This document shows, piece by piece, positions 9,416 to 17,871 of a stretch of DNA of 64,000 bases. The position numbers and the translations under genes were made by a program. Source of the stretch: Nostoc sp. PCC 7524 (GTDB lineage Bacteria > Cyanobacteriota > Cyanobacteriia > Cyanobacteriales > Nostocaceae); NCBI RefSeq assembly GCF_000316645.1, contig NC_019684.1:3253501-3317500 (forward strand). The letters run 5' to 3'. Below the pieces are notes generated by a model, which was not told the DNA's origin, did not search any database, and saw only the letters and a list, made by a program, of their open reading frames with translations. Numbering within the stretch: position 1 is the stretch's first letter; each line of letters begins with the position of its first letter.

Positions 9416-10102
9416 CTACTTCCTACCCGAAGGTTGCCCTTCTGTGGTGGCGATTTCCCCTGCTTCCATGAGCATTTTGAAGCGGCGTAATTCATCACCT
9501 ATTTGCTGTTCTGGTTCCTCACCAAAAAGTTTGGCGAAAATTGCAGTCAATGTTCCGCCTGGGGGATTGTATTCTAAGACTACTTTGACTTCGGTACCGC
9601 GATTCGCTGGTGCTTTTTGAAAACGTACAAAACCAGAATTCTCAATATCTGAGCCTTCCACTGAAGCCCAAGAAATAAACTCATTTTCTCGGTCTTCTAA
9701 GATGTCTGCATCCCATTCTACATTGTTACCTAAAGGTGCATTTGCTATCCAATGGGAACGTTTCTCATTGTAGACTTTGACAGATTTGAGATGCTTCATA
9801 AACGTGGGCAGATTCTCAAAGTTGTGCCAATAACGGTACAGTTCATCTGCTGGTTTATTAATTGTCACCGTCTTTTCAACTTTGATAGGTTTATTAAGTC
9901 CGATGGCTTCTTGGACTTGCTCAATAGTGCTGTGTTTGGTTGCACCTTGATAAATTAAACCTCCACCAGCCAAAGCCGTCAGCACCCCCCGCAAAGATGC
10001 TTGTCTTAAACCCATCAAAACTAGCGCACCACCCCCAATCAGAGATGCCCAACGCTCCATATCACTGGCTTCTGCCCGTTTCTCTCCTGATGCCAAAGTC
10101 AC
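9416..10102 (-). CDS. SRPBCC-family protein with N-terminal membrane-associated segment
   Basis: Residues up to about 60 form a Gly-rich hydrophobic pair of helices ([15 protein letters not shown]...[12 protein letters not shown]). The rest is a START/SRPBCC fold ([34 protein letters not shown]), the polyketide cyclase/dehydrase superfamily that binds lipids or other hydrophobic ligands. The frame is open upstream to 10231, but that part is translated heptamer and dispersed repeat. GTG 10102, with GGAG nine bases upstream, gives a 228-aa protein and is preferred; ATG further in is also possible. It is co-oriented with the PfpI and ADH2 genes. Confidence 0.82.
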   Translation of the reverse strand: MTLASGEKRAEASDMERWASLIGGGALVLMGLRQASLRGVLTALAGGGLIYQGATKHSTIEQVQEAIGLNKPIKVEKTVTINKPADELYRYWHNFENLPTFMKHLKSVKVYNEKRSHWIANAPLGNNVEWDADILEDRENEFISWASVEGSDIENSGFVRFQKAPANRGTEVKVVLEYNPPGGTLTAIFAKLFGEEPEQQIGDELRRFKMLMEAGEIATTEGQPSGRK

Positions 10103-10190
10103 GTCATTTCGCTCCGCATTCAAAATTAAATTTTGGGAAGGTTGGGGATTGGGGACTGGGGACTGGGAAATATCCTTATCTCCCCCCACT

Positions 10191-10239
10191 CCCACCCTAC
10201 GGGTAGGCTTACGCCATCGTAAGAGAAGCAAGCTACATC
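10191..10239. repeat. 49-bp dispersed repeat, copy 1
   Basis: Identical over 49 bases to 19707-19755. It contains CCTACGGGTAGG and CTTACGCCATCGTAAG, two adjacent palindromes. A diverged relative sharing GAGAAGCAAGCTAC occurs near 38850-38883, and another rearranged one near 54988-55026. Confidence 0.9.
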
Positions 10240-10291
10240 TTCCTCATCTTCCTTGTCTTCCCCCACTCCCAACTCCCTATTCCCCACTCCC

Positions 10292-11386
10292 TTACATCGA
10301 TACAGCCGCCCCAGTTGTAGGTTTAGGAGGCTGCACTTCAGTAGCCAAGCGCGCCCGATATAGCTCTACTAATCGCTGTTCGTATTTGAGCAAGTCTTGG
10401 TAAATTTCTTTGAAAATGGCGGTTGCAACTGGATCTGTGTACATTGCACACAAATTACCAATATCACCGATACCTGTTTGCACATCACCCAAGGCGCAAC
10501 GCAACTGATAGATATCGTCGCTACCAGTAAAGGTTGATTTCACTTTGGCGTATTGATTAGCAATGTTTGCTCCAAAGGAAGGTTTTTCACCCAGTCTATG
10601 CAGATAGGTTTCTAATCTTTCAATATGACGCTGTTTATTAGTGATCATTTCTTGAAATAGCGCCTTTGCTTGTGTATCAGATTCTTTCTCTGCGTACTTC
10701 TCCAAGGCTTCTAGTGAATAACGTTCACCGCCTAGAGCAGTATTGATACCTCTAAGAATCTCACTTTTAGTTGAGCCGCCCCAAGCATCGGCTATTTTCC
10801 ACCATTCCGCAGTAGTATCTTTTTCATCTGGTAGTGCAGCGTCTTTGCCACCGTAACCTAGACGGCTCAATATCGCGGTGGTGAAAATTGCTAAATCTCC
10901 AGGTTCACGGGATGTAATTAAATTACCGTCAACTACTAGGGGATGATCTAGATAATTTGCGCCAGCATTCATCATGTCTTTGCTAATGGCGCTAAAACCC
11001 GTGACGCGTTTACCTTTGAGCAAATCGCCTTCAATTAAAACTTGAGGGCCATGACAAACAGCAGCTACCAATTTGCCTTGCTGCATCGCCTCTTGGACAA
11101 AGCGGACTGTGTTAGGGTTGCGCCGCATCCTATCAGGAGCCATACCACCAGGAATTATGACAGCATCAAATTCAGAAGCGATCGCCTCTGTAGTGGTAGC
11201 ATCAGCTTGGATAGAAAGTTTGCCTCGTTTGCCCTTATATTTTTCATTCATCCGCGAACCCAGGACAACTACCTCAAACCCTGCTTGTTTTAGTCCATTA
11301 CAAGGAATAATAAATTCTACATCTTCTACTGCTTGTTCGATGAGAATAGCTACTCTTTTTTTCCCAGAATGATTATTGTTGGTCAT
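10292..11386 (-). CDS. DJ-1/PfpI-like protein fused to a ferritin-like helical bundle
   Basis: 364 aa. Residues 10-180 are a class I glutamine amidotransferase-like PfpI domain, with the nucleophile elbow AAVCHGP (Cys111-His112) and the IIPGGMAPD loop. Such proteins act as chaperones, glyoxalase/deglycase enzymes or peptidases. After a linker with EWWKIADAWGG, residues 215-345 are helical with regularly spaced acidic and His residues (LFQEMITNKQRHIERLETYL; DVQTGIGDIGNLCAMY), resembling DUF2383/ferritin-like bundles. The fusion suggests protein repair tied to iron or redox handling; this is inference. Start ATG 11386. Confidence 0.88.
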   Translation of the reverse strand: MTNNNHSGKKRVAILIEQAVEDVEFIIPCNGLKQAGFEVVVLGSRMNEKYKGKRGKLSIQADATTTEAIASEFDAVIIPGGMAPDRMRRNPNTVRFVQEAMQQGKLVAAVCHGPQVLIEGDLLKGKRVTGFSAISKDMMNAGANYLDHPLVVDGNLITSREPGDLAIFTTAILSRLGYGGKDAALPDEKDTTAEWWKIADAWGGSTKSEILRGINTALGGERYSLEALEKYAEKESDTQAKALFQEMITNKQRHIERLETYLHRLGEKPSFGANIANQYAKVKSTFTGSDDIYQLRCALGDVQTGIGDIGNLCAMYTDPVATAIFKEIYQDLLKYEQRLVELYRARLATEVQPPKPTTGAAVSM

Positions 11387-11424
11387 AAACTTTCCTATCT
11401 AATTATTTTGAAAATTTTGAATTC

Positions 11425-11826
11425 TTATGCTGGTACTTCGCTAGTTGGTGGTGTACCAAACATTTCTTCGTAGTCGTGAGAAAAATGATGATGCAGTTTA
11501 GCAAATTCTTCTGGATTGATAGCATTTTGTAAAACTGCAAACACAGCACGCACATGAATTGCTGTTGTTGTTGGCTCCATATTCTCTTTTTGACTCACAC
11601 GCACAATAAAATCTTGCAAATTAAAAGCCTGATCTGGTTGTCCTTCTCTACCTCGCAAACATTCACTAAGTTCCTCTGGTAGTTGGGCTGCTAAATCTTG
11701 TGCTTCATCACCAGAAATCCGCTCTTTAATAGTTTCTAGTGTGGTACGGGTAGCACGTTCTGCTTCTTCACGAGAACTAGATTGAGCGAGGCTTTGTACA
11801 TGGGTAATAAACTCGGTGTATTCCAC
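11425..11826 (-). CDS. DUF2267-domain protein
   Basis: 133 aa, matching the DUF2267 pattern: paired helical repeats, 'ATRTTLETIKERISGDEAQDLAAQLP' and then 'AIHVRAVFAVLQNAINPEEF'. The function of this family is unknown; members often sit in stress or membrane-associated clusters. It ends 38 bases before the PfpI gene and is co-oriented, so the two are probably transcribed together. The start ATG is preceded by GGGGAG about nine bases away. Confidence 0.88.
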   Translation of the reverse strand: MEYTEFITHVQSLAQSSSREEAERATRTTLETIKERISGDEAQDLAAQLPEELSECLRGREGQPDQAFNLQDFIVRVSQKENMEPTTTAIHVRAVFAVLQNAINPEEFAKLHHHFSHDYEEMFGTPPTSEVPA

Positions 11827-12143
11827 TGCTTTTCTCCCCTGATAACAATCAAATTTTCGCTGTTGTCCAATGGTTTAAAATAGTCAATAACAATTGCTAT
11901 CTGAAGTAATTAATTATTCGATAGTTTTCTTACCAAGAAACATAAAAAAGTTATGAGCAGGAATTTTTTAGCTATTTTTGTGTGGATTGAGAATCCCTTG
12001 CTCATAACTAACGAATTCAACTACAAGTGGCTTGACCTTGATTTCATATTTTTAAGATTATGTTGTAATAGCTATTTTTCCGTCGTTCTCTGGAAATAGA
12101 TTGTTTTATTCCTAAAGTTGTACAACCTCTGTAGTACAACTTG
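11827..12143. other. Intergenic region between divergent DUF2267 and DUF6335 genes
   Basis: 317 bases holding the divergent promoters. AT-rich. TTGTACAAC near 12117-12126 and AGTACAACTTG near 12134 form related imperfect repeats just before the DUF6335 start. No gene seen. Confidence 0.4.
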
Positions 12144-12587
12144 ATGGCAAGAAAACGTTATGGTGATGATATAGAAAAGGCTAAAATTATGACAGAGCAA
12201 AATAATAATCAAGAAGAAATTAATTTAGATAATTTGCCACAGGAAATTACTGAATCTTATGGCACTGGTGTCAAAGACCTACCAGGGTACAATATTGGGG
12301 GGCGATCGCTCCAAGCTAAAAGGCATGAGTACACAGATACCAGTCCCGAACTCACAGGCGGTGATATTGATGCCTATTGGCAAGATGCAGACACAGTAGG
12401 GGATGAAGCTGTTGGCGGTACTGCTCCCACTCCTGATCAAAATGTCACAGAAGATATAGAAAAAGCCGTGGGATTGGAAATGGACGATAGAGCTTTTCTT
12501 CGCACCAACGATATTTTAGAACAGCGTGATGATCGTCGCTGGGAATTAGATCCCAAGTCTTCTGAAGATTATGAGGAACGAAGATAG
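12144..12587 (+). CDS. DUF6335-family acidic hydrophilic protein
   Basis: 147 aa from ATG 12144. A second ATG at 12189, with AAGG nine bases upstream, could be the true start. It is highly acidic and hydrophilic, with the conserved core 'LPQEITESYGTGV', 'LTGGDIDAYWQDAD', 'GEAVGG'-like 'VGDEAVGGTAPTPDQNVTEDI' split here into two segments, and 'RRWELDP'. The family is common in Nostocales next to stress genes; no biochemical role is established to my knowledge. The composition resembles hydrophilins. Confidence 0.8.
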   Translation: MARKRYGDDIEKAKIMTEQNNNQEEINLDNLPQEITESYGTGVKDLPGYNIGGRSLQAKRHEYTDTSPELTGGDIDAYWQDADTVGDEAVGGTAPTPDQNVTEDIEKAVGLEMDDRAFLRTNDILEQRDDRRWELDPKSSEDYEERR

Positions 12588-13072
12588 AGTTTAGGTGAAA
12601 AAGGCTAGAGAAGATAGATTTTTTTGTGCTTAACTCTCTAAAAAAAGGGTATTAGGTTGAAGAGTGTAGGAATTGCCAGAAAAAACTTTGATTTGTATTT
12701 GCTAGGATCTACTTCATTAACCAAAAAGCTACAAAGTAATCCCTTCACTGTGAAAGTGGGGATTTTTTTATTATTAGTAACAAATGGGTAAAAATATAAC
12801 TCTGAAGGTGGTAAAGTCCCAAAACAGCTAATTAGCACACGCTTAATAAAAATTTGTGTTTTGATTTAGAACACTCCCATAAGAGATACTTTTAATGTTG
12901 ACTTATAGAAAATCAGGACTATAAACCTTAGATTATATGTAGACATAGCACAGTATGGTGTAAACGAACCAACCAAATCATCAGTAAAAAAAGCTAAAAA
13001 TTTTGTATTTTGAATTTTGTGCATCGGTACTAGCAGCAAAAAATATCAATAACCTCAAAGATTAGGCTAAGT
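12588..13072. other. Gene-free stretch with a weak hairpin
   Basis: 485 AT-rich bases. An imperfect stem (AATCCC...GGGATT around TTCA-CTG-TGAA) at 12738-12764, followed by seven Ts, could end plus-strand transcription. A 66-codon minus-strand frame here has no recognisable features. Confidence 0.4.
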
Positions 13073-15262
13073 ATGTCCAAGAAGAACAATGATCAGTTCA
13101 ATCCACAAGTTGAGAAACGGACAGCCGAGCTTTCACGAGCTAATACTCTTTTGCAGCAGGAAATTCGCGATCGCCAGAGGGCAGAAAAGGCATTACAAAA
13201 GCAGGTTGAACGGCAGCAACTGGTGATGTCAATTGCCCAACGTATTCGCCGCAGTTTGAACCTCAACGAAGTTCTCAATACTACAGTAGCTGAAGTCAGA
13301 AAGTTCCTACAGGCAGACCGAGTATTTATTTATCGCTTTGAAGCAGACTATAGTGGAGTCGTAGTAGTCGAGTCTGTTGATCAACGTTGGATCTCTGCTC
13401 TGAATGCTCATGTAGAAGATACTTATTTCATGGAAACTCAAGGTGAGGAGTATAGACAGGGGCGTATCCAAGCGGTTGTAGACATTGATACATCAGGTTT
13501 AAGTGAATGCCATCGCGAGTTACTGGCTGAATTTCAAATCAAAGCTAACTTAGCAGTTCCCATCTTACAAAAAGACAAATTGTGGGGATTGTTAGTGGCT
13601 AATCAGTGTGCATCAACACGCAAATGGCTAACTTGGGAAATCGATTTACTCCAGCAGTTAGCAACACAGGTAAGTATTGCCATCCAGCAATCAGAACTAT
13701 ATGAACAGGTACAGGCGGAACTTGTAGAAAGAAGGTTAGCAGAACAGAAAATTCGCGAACAAGCAGCTCTACTTGATATCACCGCCGATGCAATTATTGT
13801 CTGTACACTAGAGCAAGAAATTTTGTACTGGAACAAAGGCGCAGAAAGATTATATGGCTTTTGTGCAGGAGAGGCGATCGCTCAAAATGCTAATGAGCTG
13901 TTTCACCAAGAAATTGGGTTACAGATGGAAGTAGCGAAAAAGGCTGTAGTTGAAAGTGGTTCGTGGCAGGGTGAGTTGCGGAAGCTAACTAAATCTGGCA
14001 AAGAAGTCATTGTTGCTAGTCGCTTGACATTAATGCTGGATGAAGCCCAGCAACCCAAATCAATTTTGATTGTTGATACTGACATCACAGAAAAAAAACA
14101 ACTGGAAGCCCAATTTCTCCGCGCTCAACGCCTAGAAAGTCTCGGCACATTAGCAAGCGGTATTGCCCATGATCTCAACAACATCTTGACACCGATCATG
14201 TCTTCAGTACAAATATTGGCGCATAAACTGCCACATTTGGATGCGCGTCATAAACAAATGCTGAAGGTTCTCGAACATAACTCCAAACGTGCGGCTGATT
14301 TAGTCAAGCAAATTCTGACATTTGCCCGTGGCTCTGATAGCAGAGGCGTTTCTGTCCAACCTCTGCAAATGGAACATCTATTATTAGAAGTTGAGCAAAT
14401 CCTCACCAGTACATTCCCCAAATCAATCAATATTGTCAAACAGCTACCAGCATCAAGACTGTGGACGATCATGGCAGATGGCACTCAAATACATCAGGTA
14501 TTAATGAACCTGTGTGTTAACGCCCGTGATGCCATGCCCAAAGGCGGTACTTTGTACATTTCTGCGGAAAACTTCGTAGTTGATGAAAACTTTGCCCGCA
14601 TGAATCTAGATGCTCAAGTAGGTGCTTATGTAGTCATCACGATTTCCGATACAGGGCTAGGTATTCCTCCCTTAATTTTAGAGCGAATTTTTGAACCTTT
14701 TTTTACAACTAAAGAATTAGGTAAAGGTACAGGGCTAGGTTTGTCAACGGCGATGGGTATTGTGCAGAATCATGGTGGATTTATCAACGTCGTCAGCGAA
14801 GTAGGCAAAGGTAGTCAATTTCAGGTTTACTTACCTTCTGTAGAGAAAATGGGAATTCAGCCAACCGAGAACTTAGAATTGCCTAATGGTAATAACGAAT
14901 TGATTTTGGTTGTAGATGATGAAGTTGCCATCCAGGAGATTACCAAAACTTCCCTAGAAGACTCCAACTATAGAACTATAAAGGCTGGTGATGGTATCGA
15001 GGCGATTTCATTGTATGCCCAACACCAAGATGAAATTAGCATGGTCATTATGGATATGATGATGCCCTCAATGGATGGGTTAACTACCATCCGCATTTTG
15101 CAACAAATGAACCCCAATATTAAGATTTTGGCTATTAGCGGTATTGCCACCAACAGCCAGCTGATAGAAGCTACTGACGCTGGCGTTAGTGCATTCTTAA
15201 GGAAGCCCTACACTCTTAGTGAGTTATTACACACTATGAATGAAATATTGAGTGAACCGTGA
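13073..15262 (+). CDS. Hybrid histidine kinase (coiled coil-GAF-PAS-HisKA-HATPase-REC)
   Basis: 729 aa, no membrane segment, so cytoplasmic. N-terminal coiled coil to about 45, GAF at 50-215 (ADRVFIYRF ... LAVPILQKDKLWGLLVANQC), PAS at about 230-345, HisKA with GIAHDLNNILTPI (His366), HATPase (LMNLCVNARDAM, DTGLGIPPLILERIFEPFF, GTGLGLSTAMGIV) and a C-terminal receiver with phospho-acceptor Asp661 in MDMMMPSMDG. The NtrB-like H-box 'HDLNN' is typical of this hybrid class. The attached receiver implies either an internal phosphorelay or an unlinked output. GAF subtypes here lack an obvious bilin-binding Cys. Confidence 0.95.
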   Translation: MSKKNNDQFNPQVEKRTAELSRANTLLQQEIRDRQRAEKALQKQVERQQLVMSIAQRIRRSLNLNEVLNTTVAEVRKFLQADRVFIYRFEADYSGVVVVESVDQRWISALNAHVEDTYFMETQGEEYRQGRIQAVVDIDTSGLSECHRELLAEFQIKANLAVPILQKDKLWGLLVANQCASTRKWLTWEIDLLQQLATQVSIAIQQSELYEQVQAELVERRLAEQKIREQAALLDITADAIIVCTLEQEILYWNKGAERLYGFCAGEAIAQNANELFHQEIGLQMEVAKKAVVESGSWQGELRKLTKSGKEVIVASRLTLMLDEAQQPKSILIVDTDITEKKQLEAQFLRAQRLESLGTLASGIAHDLNNILTPIMSSVQILAHKLPHLDARHKQMLKVLEHNSKRAADLVKQILTFARGSDSRGVSVQPLQMEHLLLEVEQILTSTFPKSINIVKQLPASRLWTIMADGTQIHQVLMNLCVNARDAMPKGGTLYISAENFVVDENFARMNLDAQVGAYVVITISDTGLGIPPLILERIFEPFFTTKELGKGTGLGLSTAMGIVQNHGGFINVVSEVGKGSQFQVYLPSVEKMGIQPTENLELPNGNNELILVVDDEVAIQEITKTSLEDSNYRTIKAGDGIEAISLYAQHQDEISMVIMDMMMPSMDGLTTIRILQQMNPNIKILAISGIATNSQLIEATDAGVSAFLRKPYTLSELLHTMNEILSEP

Positions 15263-15268
15263 GAAAGG

Positions 15269-15320
15269 ACTGGGGATTGGGGATTGGGGATTGGGGACTG
15301 GGGACTGGGGACTGGGGACT
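15269..15320. repeat. STRR heptamer run
   Basis: About seven ATTGGGG/ACTGGGG units filling the gap between the convergent hybrid kinase and dienelactone hydrolase genes. Here the ACT form dominates the second half. Confidence 0.9.
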
Positions 15321-15325
15321 CTTAA

Positions 15326-16063
15326 CTAAGCAAACATTCTAGTCAAGAAAGTTACTATCTCAGCCCAAGCGGAGGTAGCGGCTGCGGCATCATAGCGATA
15401 ACCATCGTCGCGCATGAAGGTATGTTCTGCTTCATATAAATGTACGGTGTGAGGAATTTTAGCATCCTCAAGGGCTTTCAGGAGAGTTTGGCGATCGCTT
15501 TCTGGAATGTGAGGATCAAGTGTGCCAAGTATCAGCAGCATTTCACCTGTGATTTCACTGAATCTGTGAATAGTATCAGCTACACCTTTACCTAACTTGC
15601 CACTGGGTATCCCCGTTGGGTAACAGCAAACGGCGGCTTTAATTTCGTTGGCAAAAGCTGCCCGAAAAGCTAAATGTCCACCAATACAAAAGCCAAGAGT
15701 GCCGATTTTATCGGGATTAACCGCAGTGTCTGCTTTGAGGAAATCAATCATGGCACGACAATCAGCATCATATTCTGCGATCGCAGTTCGCCGCGCATTA
15801 TCATTACCCCGCATTCTCCCCAAATCATCTGGCTCAATCACTAAACCAATTGGCTCAAGGCGATGAAAAATTTCTGGTGCTGCTACTACATAGCCAAATC
15901 CCGCTAGGTAGTTCACTAGCCGAATCATTGCCCCACCTAACTGATAAATATCGCTGTAAAATAAAATACCTGGATATTTTCCGGCAGGCTTAGGTGATGC
16001 GACATAAACACGCATCAAGCTGTCGTCTACCCTCAACTCAACGTTGCGCTTAGTGATTTGCAC
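15326..16063 (-). CDS. Dienelactone hydrolase-family protein
   Basis: 245 aa alpha/beta hydrolase. The nucleophile elbow GFCIGG carries Cys126 instead of Ser, as in classic dienelactone hydrolases. Asp183 (LGTLDPHIP) and His214 (YEAEHTFM) complete the triad. The natural substrate in a cyanobacterium is unknown; ring-cleavage lactones are the textbook substrate, but no aromatic pathway is nearby. Length is normal for the family. It converges on the hybrid kinase gene across a heptamer run. Confidence 0.93.
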   Translation of the reverse strand: MQITKRNVELRVDDSLMRVYVASPKPAGKYPGILFYSDIYQLGGAMIRLVNYLAGFGYVVAAPEIFHRLEPIGLVIEPDDLGRMRGNDNARRTAIAEYDADCRAMIDFLKADTAVNPDKIGTLGFCIGGHLAFRAAFANEIKAAVCCYPTGIPSGKLGKGVADTIHRFSEITGEMLLILGTLDPHIPESDRQTLLKALEDAKIPHTVHLYEAEHTFMRDDGYRYDAAAATSAWAEIVTFLTRMFA

Positions 16064-16333
16064 GCTTTTAGCTCCATCTCATACTTTCATTAGCTTCTAC
16101 ATGAGTGAGTGGAGAAATCGGGATAACGGTGAATAGTGGCGATCGCTCTATCTTAAGATTGATTAAAAAAGTGGGGATATCCAAATGACACTCATGCCAT
16201 CACATATATATGAGATATCTCCCTCTTAGTATACGCATATATGGATATGTTTTACAGCTTTAATTTCAGCAATTAGATGCTTGGAAAGAGATTTTTATGA
16301 ATGTTTCAATCTATTAAGTAGTTACAATTCAAG

Positions 16334-16612
16334 ATGATGGAAAATACATTAGTTGATAAAACCTTCCGTGACAGCAATGGCAATGTTGTCATAGCTCAAA
16401 TGCCAAATTTACCGCTTATTGTTTGGATAGTAGCTAGTTTGCTATCTCTCATTTTCACCAATGGCAAAATCAATACAGTGTTAGATTTAGTGGCGTATGG
16501 TGCCTTATTTACTTGGGCGTGGATGGAATTATTTCAAGGTGTTAATTATTTTCGTAGAACCCTAGGTTTTGCTGTATTGATTGGTTTGATCGCTTCAAAA
16601 GTTATTTACTAA
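16334..16612 (+). CDS. Small integral membrane protein, unknown function
   Basis: 92 aa with three hydrophobic stretches: LPLIVWIVASLLSLIF, VLDLVAYGALFTWAW and FAVLIGLIASKVIY. A short polar N-terminus (KTFRDSNGNVVIAQ) precedes them. ATG at 16334 and 16337 are both possible. It overlaps the 3' end of the convergent ACC-deaminase-like gene by four bases. I do not recognise the family. Confidence 0.72.
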   Translation: MMENTLVDKTFRDSNGNVVIAQMPNLPLIVWIVASLLSLIFTNGKINTVLDLVAYGALFTWAWMELFQGVNYFRRTLGFAVLIGLIASKVIY

Positions 16613-17592
16613 TTTGAAATGCTCCCGGTTAACGACATTTCGCTAGCCTCATTTCTAAACAAAACCGGGAGATTCTTCAACCTTTCTCTCATTCCTAGAT
16701 TCCCTTGTAAGCCGCCTGTGTGGATTAACAATAAGCGATCGCCTCTAGCAAAAAATCCTTGTTGTATTAAATCTATCACGCCATAAAACATTTTGGCGGT
16801 ATATACATAATCAAGGGGGATACCGTAAGTTTGGGTAAACTCTTGGCTAAATGCTAAAAGATGATCATTTACCTTGGCATAACCTCCAAAATGGTAGTTG
16901 CAGATTAATTCCCAAGGTGTGGGAGTCAGAGATGGCGCAGGTAAGCCAGAAGCGAGGTACTGCGTTAATAGGTTGTTGATGTCTTGTTTGAGAAATTCCC
17001 CATTTTTCAACACAGGGAAACCAAGTATTTTCTTTGCCGATGGTGATGCCAGAGTCAAACCAATCAAAGTAGTGGCTGTACCACAAGCCATACATACAGT
17101 ATTAAATATTGCTGTAACTTCAGCCAGTATCTCTGTACAACCGCGTACACCATTGAGATTACAACCACCTTCAGGAATCATAAACACCTCACCAAAACGC
17201 TGGCGTAATTGTGCGTGTAGTTCTGGGGTGTGACGTTGGCGGTAGGTTTCGCGATCAACATACATCAGTTGCATCCCTTGTTGCACAGCAAAACTGAGAG
17301 TGGGGTTTAGGGGTAGCCTTTCCTCACCGCGAATCACGCCGATAGTGCGAAATCCGAAAAGATTTCCAGCCGCCGCCGTTGCATAGATGTGATTAGAATA
17401 AGCACCGCCAAAGGTGAGTAATGTCGTGAAATTTTCCTCTTTAGCAGCCAACAGATTGTATTTCAGTTTGAACCACTTATTACCGTTTACCCACGGGTGC
17501 ATCAAGTCAAGGCGCAGTACATACATTTCCACGCCTGCACAGTTGGCGATTTCGCTGTTGATTTGTTGTGTGGGGATTGGGGAATGAAGCAT
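16609..17592 (-). CDS. ACC deaminase/D-cysteine desulfhydrase-like PLP enzyme
   Basis: 327 aa, fold-type II PLP enzyme. The PLP lysine is expected at Lys39 in NGNKWFKLKYN; 'LTFGGAYSNHIYATAAAG' is the phosphate/substrate loop, and 'IPEGGCNLNGVRGC' follows. Either deamination of 1-aminocyclopropane-1-carboxylate or desulfhydration of D-cysteine is possible; sequence alone does not separate them. The frame is open to 17658, but residues upstream of ATG 17592 are translated repeat, and GGGGAG about six bases upstream supports ATG 17592. That ribosome-binding site is itself part of the repeat at 17596-17629. Confidence 0.9.
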   Translation of the reverse strand: MLHSPIPTQQINSEIANCAGVEMYVLRLDLMHPWVNGNKWFKLKYNLLAAKEENFTTLLTFGGAYSNHIYATAAAGNLFGFRTIGVIRGEERLPLNPTLSFAVQQGMQLMYVDRETYRQRHTPELHAQLRQRFGEVFMIPEGGCNLNGVRGCTEILAEVTAIFNTVCMACGTATTLIGLTLASPSAKKILGFPVLKNGEFLKQDINNLLTQYLASGLPAPSLTPTPWELICNYHFGGYAKVNDHLLAFSQEFTQTYGIPLDYVYTAKMFYGVIDLIQQGFFARGDRLLLIHTGGLQGNLGMRERLKNLPVLFRNEASEMSLTGSISN

Positions 17593-17595
17593 TGG

Positions 17596-17629
17596 ATTCT
17601 CCCCTTTTGAAGGGGGGTTAGGGGGGATC
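17596..17629. repeat. Solo copy of the MITE outer end, forming a hairpin
   Basis: AAGGGGGGTTAGGGGGGATC differs by one base from the right tip of the element at 7697-7959. It is joined to CCCCTTTTG so that CCCCTT-TTG-AAGGGG forms a hairpin. On the minus strand it supplies the ribosome-binding site of the ACC-deaminase-like gene. Confidence 0.7.
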
Positions 17630-17690
17630 TGAATGTACTTAAAGTCACAGCCTAACACTTTTCAAACACCCTCTTACCAATAAAACCAAT

Positions 17691-17730
17691 GATTAGCATT
17701 GATTAATTTCAATGTTAATCAATACTAATC
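17691..17730. promoter_or_regulatory. 16-bp inverted repeat upstream of flv4 (operator candidate)
   Basis: Left arm GATTAGCATTGATTAA, eight-base spacer, right arm TTAATCAATACTAATC: complementary except one position. It contains nested CATTGA-N6-TCAATG and ATTGAT...ATCAAT elements. TCAATG and ATCAAT are the half-sites reported for the LysR-type regulator NdhR/CcmR, though the spacing differs. It lies about 140 bases before the flv4 start. Confidence 0.55.
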
Positions 17731-17871
17731 AGAACTGATTGTTGAAGTCTTACTTAATAAATATTTCTAATCAATCTCTTTAAATATTGGCATTTTACCA
17801 ATTAGGAATCTCAAGTAAATATAGGAATAAGAATACTTAAATTACAGATAATATTTCTTTGGATAATCCCA

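Noticed and set aside
9101..9620. Three overlapping plus-strand frames rich in WGLGIGD repeats
   Set aside because: They are translations of the STRR heptamer array in three phases, not genes.
12638..12838. 66-codon minus-strand frame
   Set aside because: No ribosome-binding site, low-complexity composition, and it crosses a hairpin; no recognisable domain.
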